The notes beneath the pieces are model-generated. The model had not been told where the DNA came from and searched no databases. It was given only the letters and a program-made list of their open reading frames with translations. The position numbers and the translations under genes are program-made. Of a stretch of DNA of 13,257 nt, positions 13,107 to 13,257 are shown in pieces (position 1 is the first letter of the stretch; each line of letters starts with the position of its first letter). Source of the DNA: JACNLN01 sp964626495 (lineage in GTDB: Bacteria > Fidelibacterota > Marinisomatia > Marinisomatales > CAZVFT01); assembly GCA_964626495.1 (NCBI GenBank), contig CAZVFT010000069.1, forward strand, positions 1 to 13,257, in the 5' to 3' direction.

Positions 13107-13257
13107 AAGTATAATTTTCAATTTTCGATTAAATATTGAATATTTGAAAATTGCTAAGAGATTTTTAAAGCCTTTTTAACAGGTGGATCAATTTGCGCTA
13201 GTTCTTTTTGTAGTAAATCTCTGACAATAATTCATTTATAAAGTTTCTATTTAATAT

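Noticed and set aside
13113..13152. AATTTTCAA ... TTGAAAATT inverted repeat as a terminator for the YjbQ gene
   Set aside because: 9-bp A+T-only stem with a 22-nt loop and no following T run; too weak to call.
13154..13257. Possible C-terminus of a minus-strand gene at the right edge
   Set aside because: One frame is open from 13257 to a stop at 13198 (19 codons) and another gives VRDLLQKELAQIDPPVKKAL before a stop at 13154, but that one is closed upstream by a stop. Both are too short to support a gene; flanking sequence could revive this.

Overview
The window is an A+T-rich, gene-dense piece of a Gram-negative bacterial chromosome. Outer-membrane character is clear: a small beta-barrel-like protein ending in Phe, a lipoprotein, and several exported proteins. 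One exported protein pairs lamin-tail domains with a C-terminal FlgD-like Ig domain opening with 'DPNPFSPDGDG'. That architecture is typical of the FCB superphylum and related candidate phyla, for example Marinimicrobia/SAR406-like or Caldithrix-like lineages. Clear Shine-Dalgarno sequences at several genes argue against a typical Bacteroidetes. The lineage is an inference, not a firm call.

Region 1 (134-5894, all minus strand) is one compact gene run read right to left: M23 metallopeptidase, rhomboid protease, cytidine deaminase, uridine kinase, thymidine kinase, concentrative nucleoside transporter. Junctions are 14 bp or shorter and two abut or overlap. The last four genes form a pyrimidine-nucleoside salvage module: uptake, deamination of (deoxy)cytidine, and phosphorylation of uridine/cytidine and of thymidine. 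The two leading envelope proteases are functionally unrelated passengers or share only the promoter.

Region 2 (5895-7800) holds a symmetric terminator, an exported PDZ-plus-coiled-coil protein (minus), a divergent intergenic region rich in short inverted repeats, a small outer-membrane-type protein (plus) and its terminator.

Region 3 (7804-11026, minus) is a second run: thioredoxin-type arsenate reductase, lamin-tail/FlgD-fold exported protein, a three-helix membrane protein matching the DUF5706/Pycsar TM-effector pattern, and a lipoprotein with a 12-triplet collagen-like stalk whose start overlaps the effector-like gene's stop by 1 nt. No cyclic-nucleotide synthase lies nearby. This pair is the best candidate here for something undescribed.

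Region 4 (11047-11557) is non-coding. It has a ~170-bp element with inverted, 9-nt-periodic CACAGAG-type ends, a C8 tract, and a PerR/Fur-type palindrome abutting a near-consensus sigma70 promoter.

Region 5 (11558-13106, plus) is a peroxide-response operon, perR-like regulator then 2-Cys peroxiredoxin, closed by a strong terminator and followed by a YjbQ/UPF0047 gene. No rRNA, tRNA, CRISPR array, transposase or integrase was seen.
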